A stretch of 64,000 bases of DNA, from assembly GCA_021776655.1 (NCBI GenBank), contig JAJFFK010000043.1, positions 1 to 64,000 on the forward strand, written 5' to 3'. The notes beneath the pieces are model-generated. The model saw only the letters and a list, made by a program, of their open reading frames with translations, did no database searches and had not been told where the DNA came from. Position numbers and translations under genes: made by a program. Below are positions 7,863 through 17,720 of this stretch, one piece after another; position 1 is the first letter of the stretch, and each line of letters starts with the position of its first letter. This stretch comes from Henriciella sp. GTDB taxonomy: Bacteria; Pseudomonadota; Alphaproteobacteria; Caulobacterales; Hyphomonadaceae.

Positions 7863-9836
7863 ATGATAAATGTAACTCTGCCGGATGGTTCCGTGCGTGA
7901 CTATCAAGATGGCGCAAGTCCGTATGATGTGGCGCTGAGTATCTCCAACTCACTGGCCAAGAAAGCCCTTGCGGCGCGTGTTGACGGCGAGCTGCGTGAT
8001 CTGACGCGGCCGCTCGACGGCGACGCGAATGTGGCGATTATTACCGCGAAAGACCCCGAAGGACTGGAGCTGATCCGCCACGACGCGGCGCACGTTCTGG
8101 CGCAAGCGGTACAGGCGCTATTCCCGGATACACAGGTCACAATTGGCCCGGTAATCGAGGATGGTTTCTTCTACGATTTTGCCCGCGAGGAAGCGTTCTC
8201 CTCGGATGATTTCGACAAGATAGAAGCCAAGATGCGCGCCATCGTTGATGCTGACTATCCGATTGAACGTGAGGTCTGGGACAAGGACGAGGCGATCGCG
8301 ATGTTCAAGCAGATCGGCGAGGACTACAAAGCGCAGATCATTGATGACATCATTCCGCCCGGCGAAGCGATCACGATCTATCGCCAAGGCGACTGGTTTG
8401 ATCTGTGCCGTGGACCGCACCTGCCATCGACGGGCAAACTGCCCAAGGCGTTCAAGCTGATGAAGCTGGCCGGCGCGTATTGGCGCGGCGATAGCAAGAA
8501 CGAGATGCTGCAACGCATTTACGGCACCGCTTGGGGGCATGACAAAGAGCTCAAGGCGCATCTGATACGGATTGAAGAGGCTGAGAAACGCGACCACCGC
8601 AAATTGGCGACACAGCTTGATCTCTTCCATCTTGATCCGCTGGCGATGGGGTCAGTGTTCTGGCATCCGAAAGGGTTTCAGGTCTGGCTGCAGATCGAGA
8701 CTTATATACGCCGCCGCGTGAGCGCTAAGGGCTATGACGAGATCAAGACGCCGCAAATGATGGATAGCGCGCAGTGGGAAAAATCTGGCCATTGGGGCAA
8801 GTTCCGCGAGAACATGTTCGTGGTGCCGGACTTTGTTCCTGATGGCGAGGGCGAGGTGACGATCCCGGCTGAGAGCAAGCTGATGGCGCTGAAACCGATG
8901 AATTGCCCGGCGCATGTCGAAGTGTTCAAGTCGGGGCAGAAATCCTATCGCGATCTGCCGCTGCGCTTTGCCGAGTTTGGGTGTTGCCATCGCAACGAGC
9001 CGCATGGCGCGCTGCACGGGATTATGCGGGTGCGCCAGTTTACGCAGGATGATGGCCACATTTTCTGCCGTGAAGATCAGATTATGGACGAGACCAAGAG
9101 CTTCTGCGATCTGTTGCAAAGCGTTTACAGCGATTTCGGGTTCGATGATCTGGAGGTCAAGCTGGCGACGCGCCCGGACGTGCGGGTCGGGTCAGACGAA
9201 AGTTGGGACCGGGCCGAGAAAAGCCTGGAAGATGCGCTCAAGGCGACCGGCTTACCGTATGAATTATTGCCCGGCGAAGGCGCGTTCTATGGGCCAAAGC
9301 TTGAGTTCCATCTGACCGACGCGATCGGGCGGACCTGGCAGTGTGGGACCCTGCAGCTTGACCCGCAAATGCCGGAGCGATTGGGCGCGACTTATATCGC
9401 CGAAGATGGCTCCAAACAGTATCCGGTGATGCTGCACCGCGCCGTGCTTGGCACGCTGGAACGGTTCATGGGCATTCTGATCGAGGAGTTTGCCGGGGCA
9501 TTTCCATTGTGGTTGGCGCCGGTTCAGGTTGTGGTCGCGACGATCACCTCTGAGGCGGATGGCTATGCTGAGGCGGCGGCAGCGGCACTTCGGGCGGCGG
9601 GTTTGCGGGTTGAAGTCGATACGCGCAACGAGAAAATCAATTACAAGGTGCGCGAGCATTCGCTGCAGAAAGTCCCGGTCATCGCGGTGGTTGGTGCACG
9701 TGAAGCCGAAGACAAGAAACTGGCGCTACGCCGGTTTGGCTCAAAAGCGCAGGAAATTATCACGCTGGATGAGGGCGTCGTAATGTTGGCGCACGAGGCG
9801 CTGGCCCCCGACCTGAAACGCGCTGCGACAGCATAG
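7863..9836 (+). CDS. thrS: Threonyl-tRNA synthetase
   Basis: 657-residue class II synthetase. Order: TGS domain (1-62), editing domain with [10 protein letters not shown] (about 76-85), catalytic core, C-terminal anticodon-binding domain ([17 protein letters not shown] to the end). Zinc ligands are visible as Cys in MNCPAH, His in DDGHIF and His in MLHRAV. The motif-2 Arg lies in [13 protein letters not shown]. The ATG at 7863 is chosen because the TGS domain starts there; the frame upstream runs through yidD in another phase. The stop abuts the ATG of the O-antigen ligase-like gene. Confidence 0.96.
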   Translation: MINVTLPDGSVRDYQDGASPYDVALSISNSLAKKALAARVDGELRDLTRPLDGDANVAIITAKDPEGLELIRHDAAHVLAQAVQALFPDTQVTIGPVIEDGFFYDFAREEAFSSDDFDKIEAKMRAIVDADYPIEREVWDKDEAIAMFKQIGEDYKAQIIDDIIPPGEAITIYRQGDWFDLCRGPHLPSTGKLPKAFKLMKLAGAYWRGDSKNEMLQRIYGTAWGHDKELKAHLIRIEEAEKRDHRKLATQLDLFHLDPLAMGSVFWHPKGFQVWLQIETYIRRRVSAKGYDEIKTPQMMDSAQWEKSGHWGKFRENMFVVPDFVPDGEGEVTIPAESKLMALKPMNCPAHVEVFKSGQKSYRDLPLRFAEFGCCHRNEPHGALHGIMRVRQFTQDDGHIFCREDQIMDETKSFCDLLQSVYSDFGFDDLEVKLATRPDVRVGSDESWDRAEKSLEDALKATGLPYELLPGEGAFYGPKLEFHLTDAIGRTWQCGTLQLDPQMPERLGATYIAEDGSKQYPVMLHRAVLGTLERFMGILIEEFAGAFPLWLAPVQVVVATITSEADGYAEAAAAALRAAGLRVEVDTRNEKINYKVREHSLQKVPVIAVVGAREAEDKKLALRRFGSKAQEIITLDEGVVMLAHEALAPDLKRAATA

Positions 9837-11207
9837 ATGGTCGGGCCGGAACAGATCTTCACTGTCTGCCTCATCCTATTGGTGATCGGCGGCGGCGTTG
9901 GTCTGCTCTGGTGGCGCGGCCGGGCCGTCGGCTATGCCCCGTTTTTTGCCGGTTGGTTTCTAACCTGGCCAATCATTGGATATATGGGCGCACAAGGCTT
10001 CACTGGCCTGGTGGCGGTTCTGGCGCTGCCAGTCTTGTTATTTGTTCGCCCCAAGACTGTGCCGCTCTACGCCGCTGTGTTCGTTGGTTTCATCGGCTGG
10101 GTCCTTGTCGTGGCGTGGCGGACACAAGACCCTGATGGGGTGATTACAGGTAGCCTGAAAGAGGGGTCACTCACCATGGATGCTGCCGGGCTACGCATCG
10201 CGCTGACGGCATTGGCGGCCACCGCGATGATTCTGGCGATCCGGCATGTCGATGTCGGACGAGCCGAAAAGAGCCTGGCATTCATTCGAACAATTGGCTT
10301 TGTGCAAGGGGCAGGCGTGATGATTACGGCCCTTTTGATGCAGCCCATTATCGCACTGATTGTTGAACACGGCTTGAGCGAAAATGCCCCGGGCATGACG
10401 CAAAACCTGCTGCGCAATGCCAATACTTTCTTGCTGTTACTGCCGCTATTGCTGGCCTGGTTGTGGCAAAGGCGTGGCCGAATTGACGGACGATTGATGG
10501 CCTCCGGCGGCGGGCTACTTGCCTTCGTCGCTTTCGCATTGACCGGGACGCAAGTTGCGCTTGCCGGGTGCATAATCATGGTGATTTGTGTCGGGCTGAT
10601 TCACAGGTTCCCGCAGCGTGGCTTTCGCATTCTGATAAGCACGTTGGCCGTCTATATTCTGGCCGCGCCCTTGCTGGTCAAGGCCTTGGCTCACCTCGTC
10701 CAAATTGTCGGTGTGCCGATCCCGCAATCCTTCACGTCGCGCATATATAGCTGGGAACTGGTCAACCAGAAGATTGCACAAAGTCCGCTTTTTGGACACG
10801 GGCTCGAGGCCTCGCACGCTTGGAGCGACACTTATGGCGAACATCCTGAATGGTTGGCAGAGGTTGTCGCTGCGGGCGCTGATGAGCGGGCCTGGAGCGT
10901 CTATCGCGTGATGCCGACCCATCCCCACAATATGGCTTTACAGATCTGGGCTGAAACCGGCTTATTAGGTGCTGGGCTGATGGCGGGAACGCTGGCTCTG
11001 CTGGGCTGGCGCTTGCGGCCACCGCGTGAATGGACGCCGATTGTGCGCTATGGCGCAGCGGGCCTGATTGGCGTCACCGCAACATTGTTTAGCTTCAGCT
11101 ATAGCATGTGGAACGAAGCGTTCTGGGCAAGTGTGGCTGTGGCGGGCGCTGTGGTCTTGTTGCAGGCACGTCAGGACGGGACTGAATACCAAGCTGGTGC
11201 GGTATGA
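9837..11207 (+). CDS. O-antigen ligase/polymerase family membrane protein
   Basis: 456 residues with about eleven hydrophobic segments and a large periplasmic loop between about 320 and 365. The motif HPHNMALQIWAETGLLG matches the Wzy_C/WaaL signature, so it probably joins or polymerises O-antigen or another surface glycan. ATG lies immediately after the thrS stop. It overlaps the following glycosyltransferase by four bases (ATGA), which supports a shared role in surface polysaccharide. Ligase and polymerase cannot be told apart from sequence. Confidence 0.8.
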   Translation: MVGPEQIFTVCLILLVIGGGVGLLWWRGRAVGYAPFFAGWFLTWPIIGYMGAQGFTGLVAVLALPVLLFVRPKTVPLYAAVFVGFIGWVLVVAWRTQDPDGVITGSLKEGSLTMDAAGLRIALTALAATAMILAIRHVDVGRAEKSLAFIRTIGFVQGAGVMITALLMQPIIALIVEHGLSENAPGMTQNLLRNANTFLLLLPLLLAWLWQRRGRIDGRLMASGGGLLAFVAFALTGTQVALAGCIIMVICVGLIHRFPQRGFRILISTLAVYILAAPLLVKALAHLVQIVGVPIPQSFTSRIYSWELVNQKIAQSPLFGHGLEASHAWSDTYGEHPEWLAEVVAAGADERAWSVYRVMPTHPHNMALQIWAETGLLGAGLMAGTLALLGWRLRPPREWTPIVRYGAAGLIGVTATLFSFSYSMWNEAFWASVAVAGAVVLLQARQDGTEYQAGAV

Positions 11208-12028
11208 ACGCAGCCGCCGTAACCGCCATCATTGTCACGTATAATACCGGGGTCCGGCTGAAAGAATGCCTATATGCCCTCGCTGCAGATCCTGAAGTGT
11301 CGGCCAGCGTGATTGTCGATAATGGCAATCCAGCGGCCATGCGCACATGGCTAGATGCTTTTGTGGCCGAGCGTGGCGATTTTCAACTCCTCAGACCAAG
11401 CGAAAACCTCGGCTTCGGCCGGGCGGTGAATGTCGGCGTGCAACAGGTTCAAACCGAGCATATTCTGGTGCTCAATCCGGACGCGGTGCTGCGCTGGAAT
11501 TCGGTTTGCCAGATGCAGGCAACAGCCGAACCATTGGCTCGGCCATGGATTGTGGGCGGGCGTATCTTCAATTTACAGGGGCATGAAGAGCGCGGCGCGC
11601 GGCGAAAGCAGTTGACCTTATGGCGCGCCCTGACGCGAGTGGTCGGCTGGAATACCTGGACCCTGGAATCTCAAGCCCCGCCGACAGAGCCGGTTGCCAT
11701 GCCGGTCATTTCCGGGGCCTTTTTCCTGACATCGAAAGCCAGTTTCGACTTGCTTGGCGGATTTGACGAACGCTATTTTCTACATGTCGAGGATATTGAT
11801 CTCTGCCGCCGCTGCCGTCAGATGGGTGGACAGGTGATGTACGATCCACGCGCCGGGGCGCTGCACTATGGCGCGACATCAGATGCCCCCAGCCAAGTCG
11901 TGGCAAGGTATAAAGCCGACAGTTTGGCGCTATATTTCCGCACCTATGCGAAAGGCCCTTTCGGCAAGCTGTTCGTCGCCTTGGCAATCCCATTGATCCA
12001 ATTGGCCACGCGGATCAGGGGGCGATAG
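11204..12028 (+). CDS. Family 2 glycosyltransferase, rhamnosyltransferase-like
   Basis: 274-residue GT-A enzyme. Landmarks: TAIIVTYNTG at the N-terminus, ENLGFGRAVNVG, the metal-binding LNPDAVL (DxD-like), SGAFFLTSKASFDLLGGFDE and the ED motif in HVEDIDLCRR. The arrangement is like WbbL-type rhamnosyltransferases of O-antigen assembly; sugar donor is not known. It is the last plus-strand gene of the run and overlaps the 3' end of the convergent DUF4340 gene by 14 bases. Confidence 0.85.
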   Translation: MNAAAVTAIIVTYNTGVRLKECLYALAADPEVSASVIVDNGNPAAMRTWLDAFVAERGDFQLLRPSENLGFGRAVNVGVQQVQTEHILVLNPDAVLRWNSVCQMQATAEPLARPWIVGGRIFNLQGHEERGARRKQLTLWRALTRVVGWNTWTLESQAPPTEPVAMPVISGAFFLTSKASFDLLGGFDERYFLHVEDIDLCRRCRQMGGQVMYDPRAGALHYGATSDAPSQVVARYKADSLALYFRTYAKGPFGKLFVALAIPLIQLATRIRGR

Positions 12029-13043
12029 GCGTGCGCGCGACCAGGCTGGTGACAGATGGCGTAAAATCCTGAAAATCGTACTCGGACAGGCGAAACGCCC
12101 ACCCTTCTGTTTTACCATTAATCGCTTCGGCCCGGCGCGCGCCCTCTCCGGCCTCAACCGCGCGCAAAGTCACCCAGAGCCCGTCTGTCTCGCGATAGGC
12201 TCGCAGATCAACTTCGAGCCCGTCAAATGTCTCGCTGATATGGCGTGCAATCGGAACCGTGCTCAACTCTCCCGCCGGTTTGACATCAAGTGCTGACAGT
12301 CGCGTAATCGCCAGGGCCGTCGTCGAGACGCCGAGACGGCTGATCAGTCGATCGGTTTGATGAGGCGGCGCGGGCCGAAAACTGCGCACATCACTGCCCG
12401 GCGCGCGGCGCAGATAAAGCGATCGACCCCGCCGATCGGTTATTCGCAGCGAGCGGATCGCCGATGGATCAATATCGATAATCTCGAAATCAAGCCAGGC
12501 CCGGCGATTATAGAAAGGCGGTAAATCACCTGATGCGCGATATGTCTGCGGGTTATCCGAAGCCCGGACATAAATTGCGTCAGCCTTGCGCCCGATCAAC
12601 AAGGACGCGCTGATCTCGCCATCTGAACCCGTGACCTCAACCAGAACACCATTGCCATCTTCAGTTGGGTCGCCCAGCCCAATCCGGTCGAGTTTGTAAG
12701 GATCTTTGGTTCGTTTCTGCTCAAAGGTCAGCGCCTCCAACCCCTTGATCAGTGCGGCGAACCGATCAGTGCGGATTGGATAGCGCCCGGATTCTTCCAT
12801 CACCCAGCCCTGCGCGGTGCGGCTGAGTGTGTAAGTATCGTCGGCCATCGTGAACCGAATGGTTTTGGCATCGGCGCGAATCTCGGCAAATTCAGCCAAC
12901 ACAGGCTTGCCAATGTCTGGGTGCAGGTCATCTACGGACGGCGCAATCAGCACAGACAGACCGATCAAGCCCCACAAAATCACGCCAGTCACAGCCAATG
13001 TCAGCACCTGTTTGCGGCGCACTTCTGCACGAACCTTGCTCAT
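12015..13043 (-). CDS. DUF4340 domain protein of a Gld-type ABC operon
   Basis: 342 residues: a short cytoplasmic start, one membrane span (VLTLAVTGVILWGLIGLSVLI, about 13-33), then a periplasmic region rich in beta structure with the DUF4340 pattern (FTMADDTYTLSRTAQGWVM, then LLIGRKADAIYVR). DUF4340 proteins follow gldG-like genes in many bacteria and may sense or bind the exporter's substrate; that function is not established. Start overlaps the GldG-like stop by four bases. Confidence 0.75.
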   Translation of the reverse strand: MSKVRAEVRRKQVLTLAVTGVILWGLIGLSVLIAPSVDDLHPDIGKPVLAEFAEIRADAKTIRFTMADDTYTLSRTAQGWVMEESGRYPIRTDRFAALIKGLEALTFEQKRTKDPYKLDRIGLGDPTEDGNGVLVEVTGSDGEISASLLIGRKADAIYVRASDNPQTYRASGDLPPFYNRRAWLDFEIIDIDPSAIRSLRITDRRGRSLYLRRAPGSDVRSFRPAPPHQTDRLISRLGVSTTALAITRLSALDVKPAGELSTVPIARHISETFDGLEVDLRAYRETDGLWVTLRAVEAGEGARRAEAINGKTEGWAFRLSEYDFQDFTPSVTSLVARTPIAP

Positions 13044-14932
13044 GCGCGCGGCCTCCTACGGGTCTGCCACCACAGGAACAAGCCCATCAGGCCAACGCCA
13101 AGCGGACCGGCAAGAATCGTGAACGCTTTAAGACGCGCTTCCAGACCATCAATTTCGCGGCGAAAGTCACGCTCAATCTGGCGCAGACGATTACGGGTTG
13201 AGACAATATCTTCGCGCAGGCGGGCCAGTTCAATCCGCTCGGCATCGCTCAACTCAGCGGTCACATCACCAGCGAAGAAATCCCCCGCCGCGCCAACCGA
13301 TTGCAGTTCAGCCAATCGTTGCTGGGTCCGGGTCAAGCGAGCCTCAAGCCGCGCCTGTTCATCAAAGAATTTGTCCTGCGCGACCAACCGCATGCGCTCG
13401 ACACGAACCATTGGCCGTAGCCCCGGCGCACGGGTGCGAAGTGACATCAGTTCAGAGCCACCAGACAAACTGTCCAGCGCGTTCAAAATAAATGCCGCAT
13501 TATCTGCATATGGCGTGCCCGACTGTGCATCAAAATGCAGGCTGTCTTCAAGCAGGTCGACATCTGCGATTATCACTATTTCCGCGTCGATGGCGCTGGT
13601 TGCAGTATGCGGCAGGGCCTCCTCAGCGGCGGCACGCGCAAGCTCTCCATAGATCGGATCATCGCTGATAGGCGGCACTGGCGCACCATCGGGAAAGGCC
13701 GAGACCAGCGGGCCCGTCAATCGAACGGCAAGCACAGCCGGGCCACCTTCGCGCGGCTCGTACGCGTCCAGAGTATCACTTGGTGACAGATCGTGGGCGG
13801 CAGATTCAGCTGGGATAGCGCTCGGCGCAGGCCCGGTCTCGAGCAACACCTCGCGCGAACCCGGCGCGTCATCGGACAGGATCAATCGTCCCGGCGCCCC
13901 GAAATTGATCGATCGCGTAATATCGGCGGTGATCAAGCTATCGCTGGACATCAGGCCGGGCGGAATGGACAGGAACAGAGGATGGCGCAAAATAGTTGTG
14001 CGCCCATCTCCGGCATCTGCTTCTATCGATAAGGCGGTTTCAGTATCGGCAATGGCATCGTCAGAAAGACGGACCCCCCACGCTTCGGAAAAGCGGTTGA
14101 GGTCAGAGCGAATCTGGCGATTTGTCAGGCCGAATGGGCCTGATCCCGGCGCGGTCTTTGCCGCCGGGTCGAGCAAAATCAAGGCCCGTCCCTTGCGCAA
14201 AATGAACTGGTCAATTTGCCATAACTGCCAGTCTGTCAACTCAGGAGGGTGAGCGAGCATCAGCACATCAATCTCAGGCGGCAGCGCCATGAAATTATCT
14301 TCAATCCGCGTAACGGTGAAGGTTTTGTGCAAGTCGCGCAGGATCACATACCCCGCCTCGTCGGTCACTGCCGCCATTCCGGGAAGCGTCGACAACAGTC
14401 CGATATTGGCCGGTTCGGGCTGGTCCAAACGCGCAATCAGGCGCGTCAGGTCGTATTCAAACCGGGTTTCCTGCTCGGGTGCCAGGAAAGGCAGGACCCG
14501 CTCATCATCAACACTGTTGCGGCCAATAATTCCAAAATAGAGCGGATCGCCGCCACTCGTGTCGACCGCAATCAAACCTGCGGCCAGGGCTTCATCTTCA
14601 GCTTCGGAAAAGGGTGCCGGGTCAATCTCACGCAAGCGAATATTCACCCCGCCAATCGCGGCATATGTCGCAACCAGTTCACGCACGCGCACGGCATAGG
14701 CCTGTACGGCTGGATAGGCCTGCCCGACGCTGCGTGTGTAAACAAATGTCACTTCAACCGGCTCCGACAGGTCCCTCAAAGTCGCCCGCGTGCCATCCGA
14801 TAGCGTGTAAAGCTTGTGACCCGTAAAATCGACGCGGGCACCCCTCAAGTGCCCCTGGACCAACAGGTTCGCCCCGGCAAACACGATGACCAAAAGCAAA
14901 CTCGCCGCAAGCAAGAAAATGCGCGCCGTCAT
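13040..14932 (-). CDS. GldG-like ABC transporter accessory protein
   Basis: 630-residue membrane-anchored periplasmic protein. An N-terminal span (about 5-25), the GldG/ABC_transp_aux domain (KLYTLSDGTRATLRDLSEPV, DVLMLAHPPELTDWQLWQID, GRALILLDP), a coiled-coil stretch rich in Arg/Glu/Leu (about 520-600) and a C-terminal span before RRRPRA are visible. In Bacteroidetes GldG acts with GldA and GldF in gliding; in proteobacteria the homologous set is of unknown substrate. Sits between the permease and DUF4340 genes with four-base overlaps on both sides. Confidence 0.82.
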   Translation of the reverse strand: MTARIFLLAASLLLVIVFAGANLLVQGHLRGARVDFTGHKLYTLSDGTRATLRDLSEPVEVTFVYTRSVGQAYPAVQAYAVRVRELVATYAAIGGVNIRLREIDPAPFSEAEDEALAAGLIAVDTSGGDPLYFGIIGRNSVDDERVLPFLAPEQETRFEYDLTRLIARLDQPEPANIGLLSTLPGMAAVTDEAGYVILRDLHKTFTVTRIEDNFMALPPEIDVLMLAHPPELTDWQLWQIDQFILRKGRALILLDPAAKTAPGSGPFGLTNRQIRSDLNRFSEAWGVRLSDDAIADTETALSIEADAGDGRTTILRHPLFLSIPPGLMSSDSLITADITRSINFGAPGRLILSDDAPGSREVLLETGPAPSAIPAESAAHDLSPSDTLDAYEPREGGPAVLAVRLTGPLVSAFPDGAPVPPISDDPIYGELARAAAEEALPHTATSAIDAEIVIIADVDLLEDSLHFDAQSGTPYADNAAFILNALDSLSGGSELMSLRTRAPGLRPMVRVERMRLVAQDKFFDEQARLEARLTRTQQRLAELQSVGAAGDFFAGDVTAELSDAERIELARLREDIVSTRNRLRQIERDFRREIDGLEARLKAFTILAGPLGVGLMGLFLWWQTRRRPRA

Positions 14933-15693
14933 TGGACACCGCTCCGTCTATGCTCGACGAACAGCGTGTTGAGGATCAAGCAAAGTGTCAGAAACCCAGC
15001 GAAGAATAGCAGGCCCCGCAACTCAAGCACGCCCCTTTGCGCCGTTTCGAAATGGGTCAGGAACGAAAATTGCGCAATCGCGTCCCCTGCGCCTGACCCA
15101 AGCAGGCTGGACACAGCGCCCGTGACCAATGGCCAACCCGCTGCGGTCAGCAAGAACGCAACGACCACGCCGGTCACAAATGCCAGAACAGATGACCTTG
15201 TAAGGGCAGACATCGCAGCCCCGACGCCAAGATAAGCGCCAGCCATGATCAGGCTCATAAAATAAGATAGCGCAATTGCGGTATTGTCGGCTGGCCCGAG
15301 AATGTTGACACTTATCCACCACGGAAAGGTTAGCGCCAATGCCAGCGCGGCAACGCTCCAGGCTGCCAGTAATTTACCGATCACAACACCTGGCAAACTG
15401 ATCGGCAGCGATAGCAGAAGCTCTGAGGTTCCGGCGTTCGTCTCATCTGCCCATAACCGCATCGCAAGCGCCGGCATGAACAGCATAAAGAGCCAGGGAT
15501 GCCAGTAAAAGAACGGGCCAAGATCAGCCGCACCCGTCTCGAAAAAATTTGAAAGCTCCCAGGTGAAAACACCCAGGACAAGCAGGAAAATTGCGATGAA
15601 GACATACGCAACAGGGGTTGCAAAATACGCCGACAGTTCGCGGCGCCACACAGCCTTTATGCCATTCAACGTGCCTTCGAACCGGCCCCTCAT
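14929..15693 (-). CDS. ABC transporter permease, GldF-like
   Basis: 254 residues with six predicted spans, belonging to the ABC-2 permease type. The conserved loop MRLWADETNAGTSELLLSLP after the second span is typical of GldF/NosY-like permeases. It pairs with the ATPase encoded just upstream (four-base overlap) and with the GldG-like and DUF4340 proteins downstream. The substrate of the exporter cannot be deduced. Confidence 0.85.
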   Translation of the reverse strand: MRGRFEGTLNGIKAVWRRELSAYFATPVAYVFIAIFLLVLGVFTWELSNFFETGAADLGPFFYWHPWLFMLFMPALAMRLWADETNAGTSELLLSLPISLPGVVIGKLLAAWSVAALALALTFPWWISVNILGPADNTAIALSYFMSLIMAGAYLGVGAAMSALTRSSVLAFVTGVVVAFLLTAAGWPLVTGAVSSLLGSGAGDAIAQFSFLTHFETAQRGVLELRGLLFFAGFLTLCLILNTLFVEHRRSGVQ

Positions 15694-16418
15694 GCGCCAC
15701 CTCCACGGGCTTCTGAGACGAGCGTGATAAATGCCTCCTCCAATCCGCCAGACGCACTTGCCGCCAGATCATCCGGGCTTTTATCGGCGACCATCCGTCC
15801 GTGGTCTATGACAATCACGCGCGAACACATCGCCGGAACCTCCTCTAACGTATGGGTTGAGATAATAATCGCCTTGTTGTGCGCCATACGGGCGATCAGG
15901 GCACGCACTGCCCGTTTTTGAATGGGATCAAGACCATCAGTCGGCTCATCCAACAACAGAACCGGCGGGTCATGCAAGATGGCCCCGGCCAACCCAACCC
16001 GTCGCCGAAACCCTTTTGACAAGGTTGAAATTGGTTGCCCGGTCACGCTGGCAATGCGGGCATCGGCAATCACCCGGTCTACCGCAGTCTTGCGAGCGAT
16101 ACGGTCCATGCCATGGGCGTCAGCCAGAAAGCGCAGGAAGGTCAAAGGTGTCATATCGCGGTAAAGCGGTGCCCCTTCTGGCAAATATCCGATCAGTCGT
16201 TGCGCCTCGCGACGGTTCGAAACGATAGACTGTCCGAGAACGCGTGCATCACCGATATCGGGCTCCAGCACGCCTGCAACCATTTTCATCGTGGTTGATT
16301 TACCTGCGCCGTTTTGGCCAAGAAATCCAAGGACTTCGCCTTTATCCAATTCGAAGGACAGATCCGTGACAGCGCGATAGCCATCAAAGGATTTTGAAAG
16401 TGCATCGAGGTCGAGCAT
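15690..16418 (-). CDS. ABC transporter ATP-binding protein, GldA-like
   Basis: 242-residue cytosolic ATPase. Walker A GQNGAGKST (34-42), signature LSKGFRRRVGLA, Walker B VLLLDEPTDGLD and the switch His in IISTHTLEE are all present. The LSKGxRRRVGLA signature is the form seen in GldA/CcmA-type exporters. First gene of a four-gene minus-strand operon (ATPase, permease, GldG-like, DUF4340) in which every junction overlaps. Confidence 0.88.
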   Translation of the reverse strand: MLDLDALSKSFDGYRAVTDLSFELDKGEVLGFLGQNGAGKSTTMKMVAGVLEPDIGDARVLGQSIVSNRREAQRLIGYLPEGAPLYRDMTPLTFLRFLADAHGMDRIARKTAVDRVIADARIASVTGQPISTLSKGFRRRVGLAGAILHDPPVLLLDEPTDGLDPIQKRAVRALIARMAHNKAIIISTHTLEEVPAMCSRVIVIDHGRMVADKSPDDLAASASGGLEEAFITLVSEARGGGA

Positions 16419-16760
16419 GAAGGATCAATCTGTGGGTCGGTCTACAAGGCCAGATTGTTAGCGGCGTTTGAATGACCTGGCCAGTAAGCTTGCAGATTTG
16501 CGGTCGTCTGAATCAAAAGCGCGCGCCACAGAAAGCGCGCGTTACAAGACCGGCAAAAGAAAATGTGTCAGACAGCGAAGGCAGTCGCCCCGGGGGGCTG
16601 GGGGGGCTGATGGGTCCAGGAAGACTGTAGACTTCACTGTCCGACACGTACAAACTGAATTGAAACTGTGGCGTTCACAAGGCGTTGATCGTGCAAAACT
16701 GCGATGAAATGCATTAATAATACGTCATATGTGGGGAAACCTGGAGATATCACTCGCCTA
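16419..16760. other. Gene-free interval with G-tracts and inverted repeats
   Basis: No convincing coding frame. It holds a GC hairpin (GCGCGC arms, about 16519-16541), an imperfect 11-bp inverted repeat GTGTCAGACAG (16565-16575) / CTGTCCGACAC (16637-16647) and, inside that, a run of six then seven G residues (16592-16606) followed by GGG. It separates the divergent ABC operon and DUF2794 gene, so it must hold both promoters. A structured RNA is possible but I match it to no known family. Confidence 0.4.
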
Positions 16761-17099
16761 ATGGGAACAATTGCGACCTTTGCCAGACCGGCCCAACCAA
16801 TGAAAATTGCGTTCCAGCGCCGCGAGATGAATCTGATTCTGGATATATATGGCCGCTTGGTGATGTCAGGACAGGCCAAGGACTACGCGATCGGCATGCA
16901 CAAGGATCAAGCCGTGTTCGCAATCTTTCATCGCCATGCTGAACATCCGACCTGGAGGATCATCAAGACACCCGCGCTTGCTGGCGCACAAGGCGCGTAC
17001 GCTGTGTTTGGGGCGCAGGGTCAAATCCTTCGGCGCGGCAGAGAGTTGCGGCAGGTCTTGCGAGTCTTCGCCGCCCGCCGCTTTGAGGTCGTGAGCTAA
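16761..17099 (+). CDS. DUF2794 family protein
   Basis: 112-residue soluble protein of a family found across alphaproteobacteria with no known function. The conserved core is seen: FQRREMNLILDIYGRLVMSG, DYAIGMHKDQAVFAIFHRH, then the basic segment IIKTPALAGAQGAYAVFGAQ and LRQVLRVFAARRF. The ATG at 16761 matches the usual family start; an in-frame ATG at 16704 would add 19 unrelated residues. Neither start has a strong ribosome site. Transcribed alone from the G-rich intergenic region. Confidence 0.8.
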   Translation: MGTIATFARPAQPMKIAFQRREMNLILDIYGRLVMSGQAKDYAIGMHKDQAVFAIFHRHAEHPTWRIIKTPALAGAQGAYAVFGAQGQILRRGRELRQVLRVFAARRFEVVS

Positions 17100-17127
17100 G
17101 CGCGTGGTCCGGTTAATCTCGATAGTC

Positions 17128-17142
17128 TTATTTCAGCCTTAA
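17128..17142 (+). promoter_or_regulatory. Near-consensus CtrA box before the IalB-family gene
   Basis: TTAT-N7-TTAA, one base off the TTAA-N7-TTAA consensus of the alphaproteobacterial cell-cycle regulator CtrA, lies 58 bases before the start at 17200. Weak alone; it gains weight from the perfect site at 17721. Confidence 0.35.
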
Positions 17143-17199
17143 CCCTGTTTATGAATAATCCGGGTAGATCATAGTTGATTGCTAAGGCTGGAGAAACAT

Positions 17200-17700
17200 A
17201 TGCTATTCAGGATCGCCGCCATATCCCTTGTCACAATGGGGCTCGGTGCGACGAGCGCCATTGCTTCACCAATCGCGGTCGGAAAATATAAGGACTGGAC
17301 GGTTTTTACCGACACGATCAACGGCGATGCGATATGCTATGCAGCGACCGAGGCGACGGACAAAGCACCCAAGACCGCTGACCATGGCGATGTCTGGTTC
17401 TATGTCTCAAACTGGCGCTCAGGCCAGGCCCGCAATCAGCCAAGCCTGAAAGTTGGTTACGAGTTACGCGGTGACTTACCCGGCAAAGCCAAAATTGGCC
17501 GCAGTCACTGGAGCCTGTTCAGTGTAGGCCGCGAAGCCTTTGCGCAAGACAGCGATGACGCAAAACTGGTCAAGCAACTCAAACGTGGCCGGGAACTCAG
17601 GGTCGAGGCCACATCCGAGCGCAATACCCGCGTCACTTATCATTTTTCTCTGTCTGGATCATCAGCTGCGATTAGCCGCGCCGCGTCCGCATGTCGCTAG
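17200..17700 (+). CDS. Invasion-associated locus B (IalB) family exported protein
   Basis: 166 residues with a signal peptide (MLFRIAAISLVTMGLGATSA, cut probably after AIA). The body has the IalB pattern: GKYKDWTVFTDTINGDAICY, a WFYVSNWRSG strand, and a single C-terminal Cys (ASACR) that can pair with the early Cys. It is likely periplasmic. IalB proteins are named from Bartonella, but the family is broad and mostly of unknown role. GGAG precedes ATG 17200 at six bases. Confidence 0.8.
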   Translation: MLFRIAAISLVTMGLGATSAIASPIAVGKYKDWTVFTDTINGDAICYAATEATDKAPKTADHGDVWFYVSNWRSGQARNQPSLKVGYELRGDLPGKAKIGRSHWSLFSVGREAFAQDSDDAKLVKQLKRGRELRVEATSERNTRVTYHFSLSGSSAAISRAASACR

Positions 17701-17720
17701 TTGCGCTGTTAACACTGCGC

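Noticed and set aside
16468-16707. 79-residue plus-strand frame in the ABC/DUF2794 gap
   Set aside because: Begins at TTG without a ribosome site, low-complexity basic product through the G-tracts, no family resemblance.
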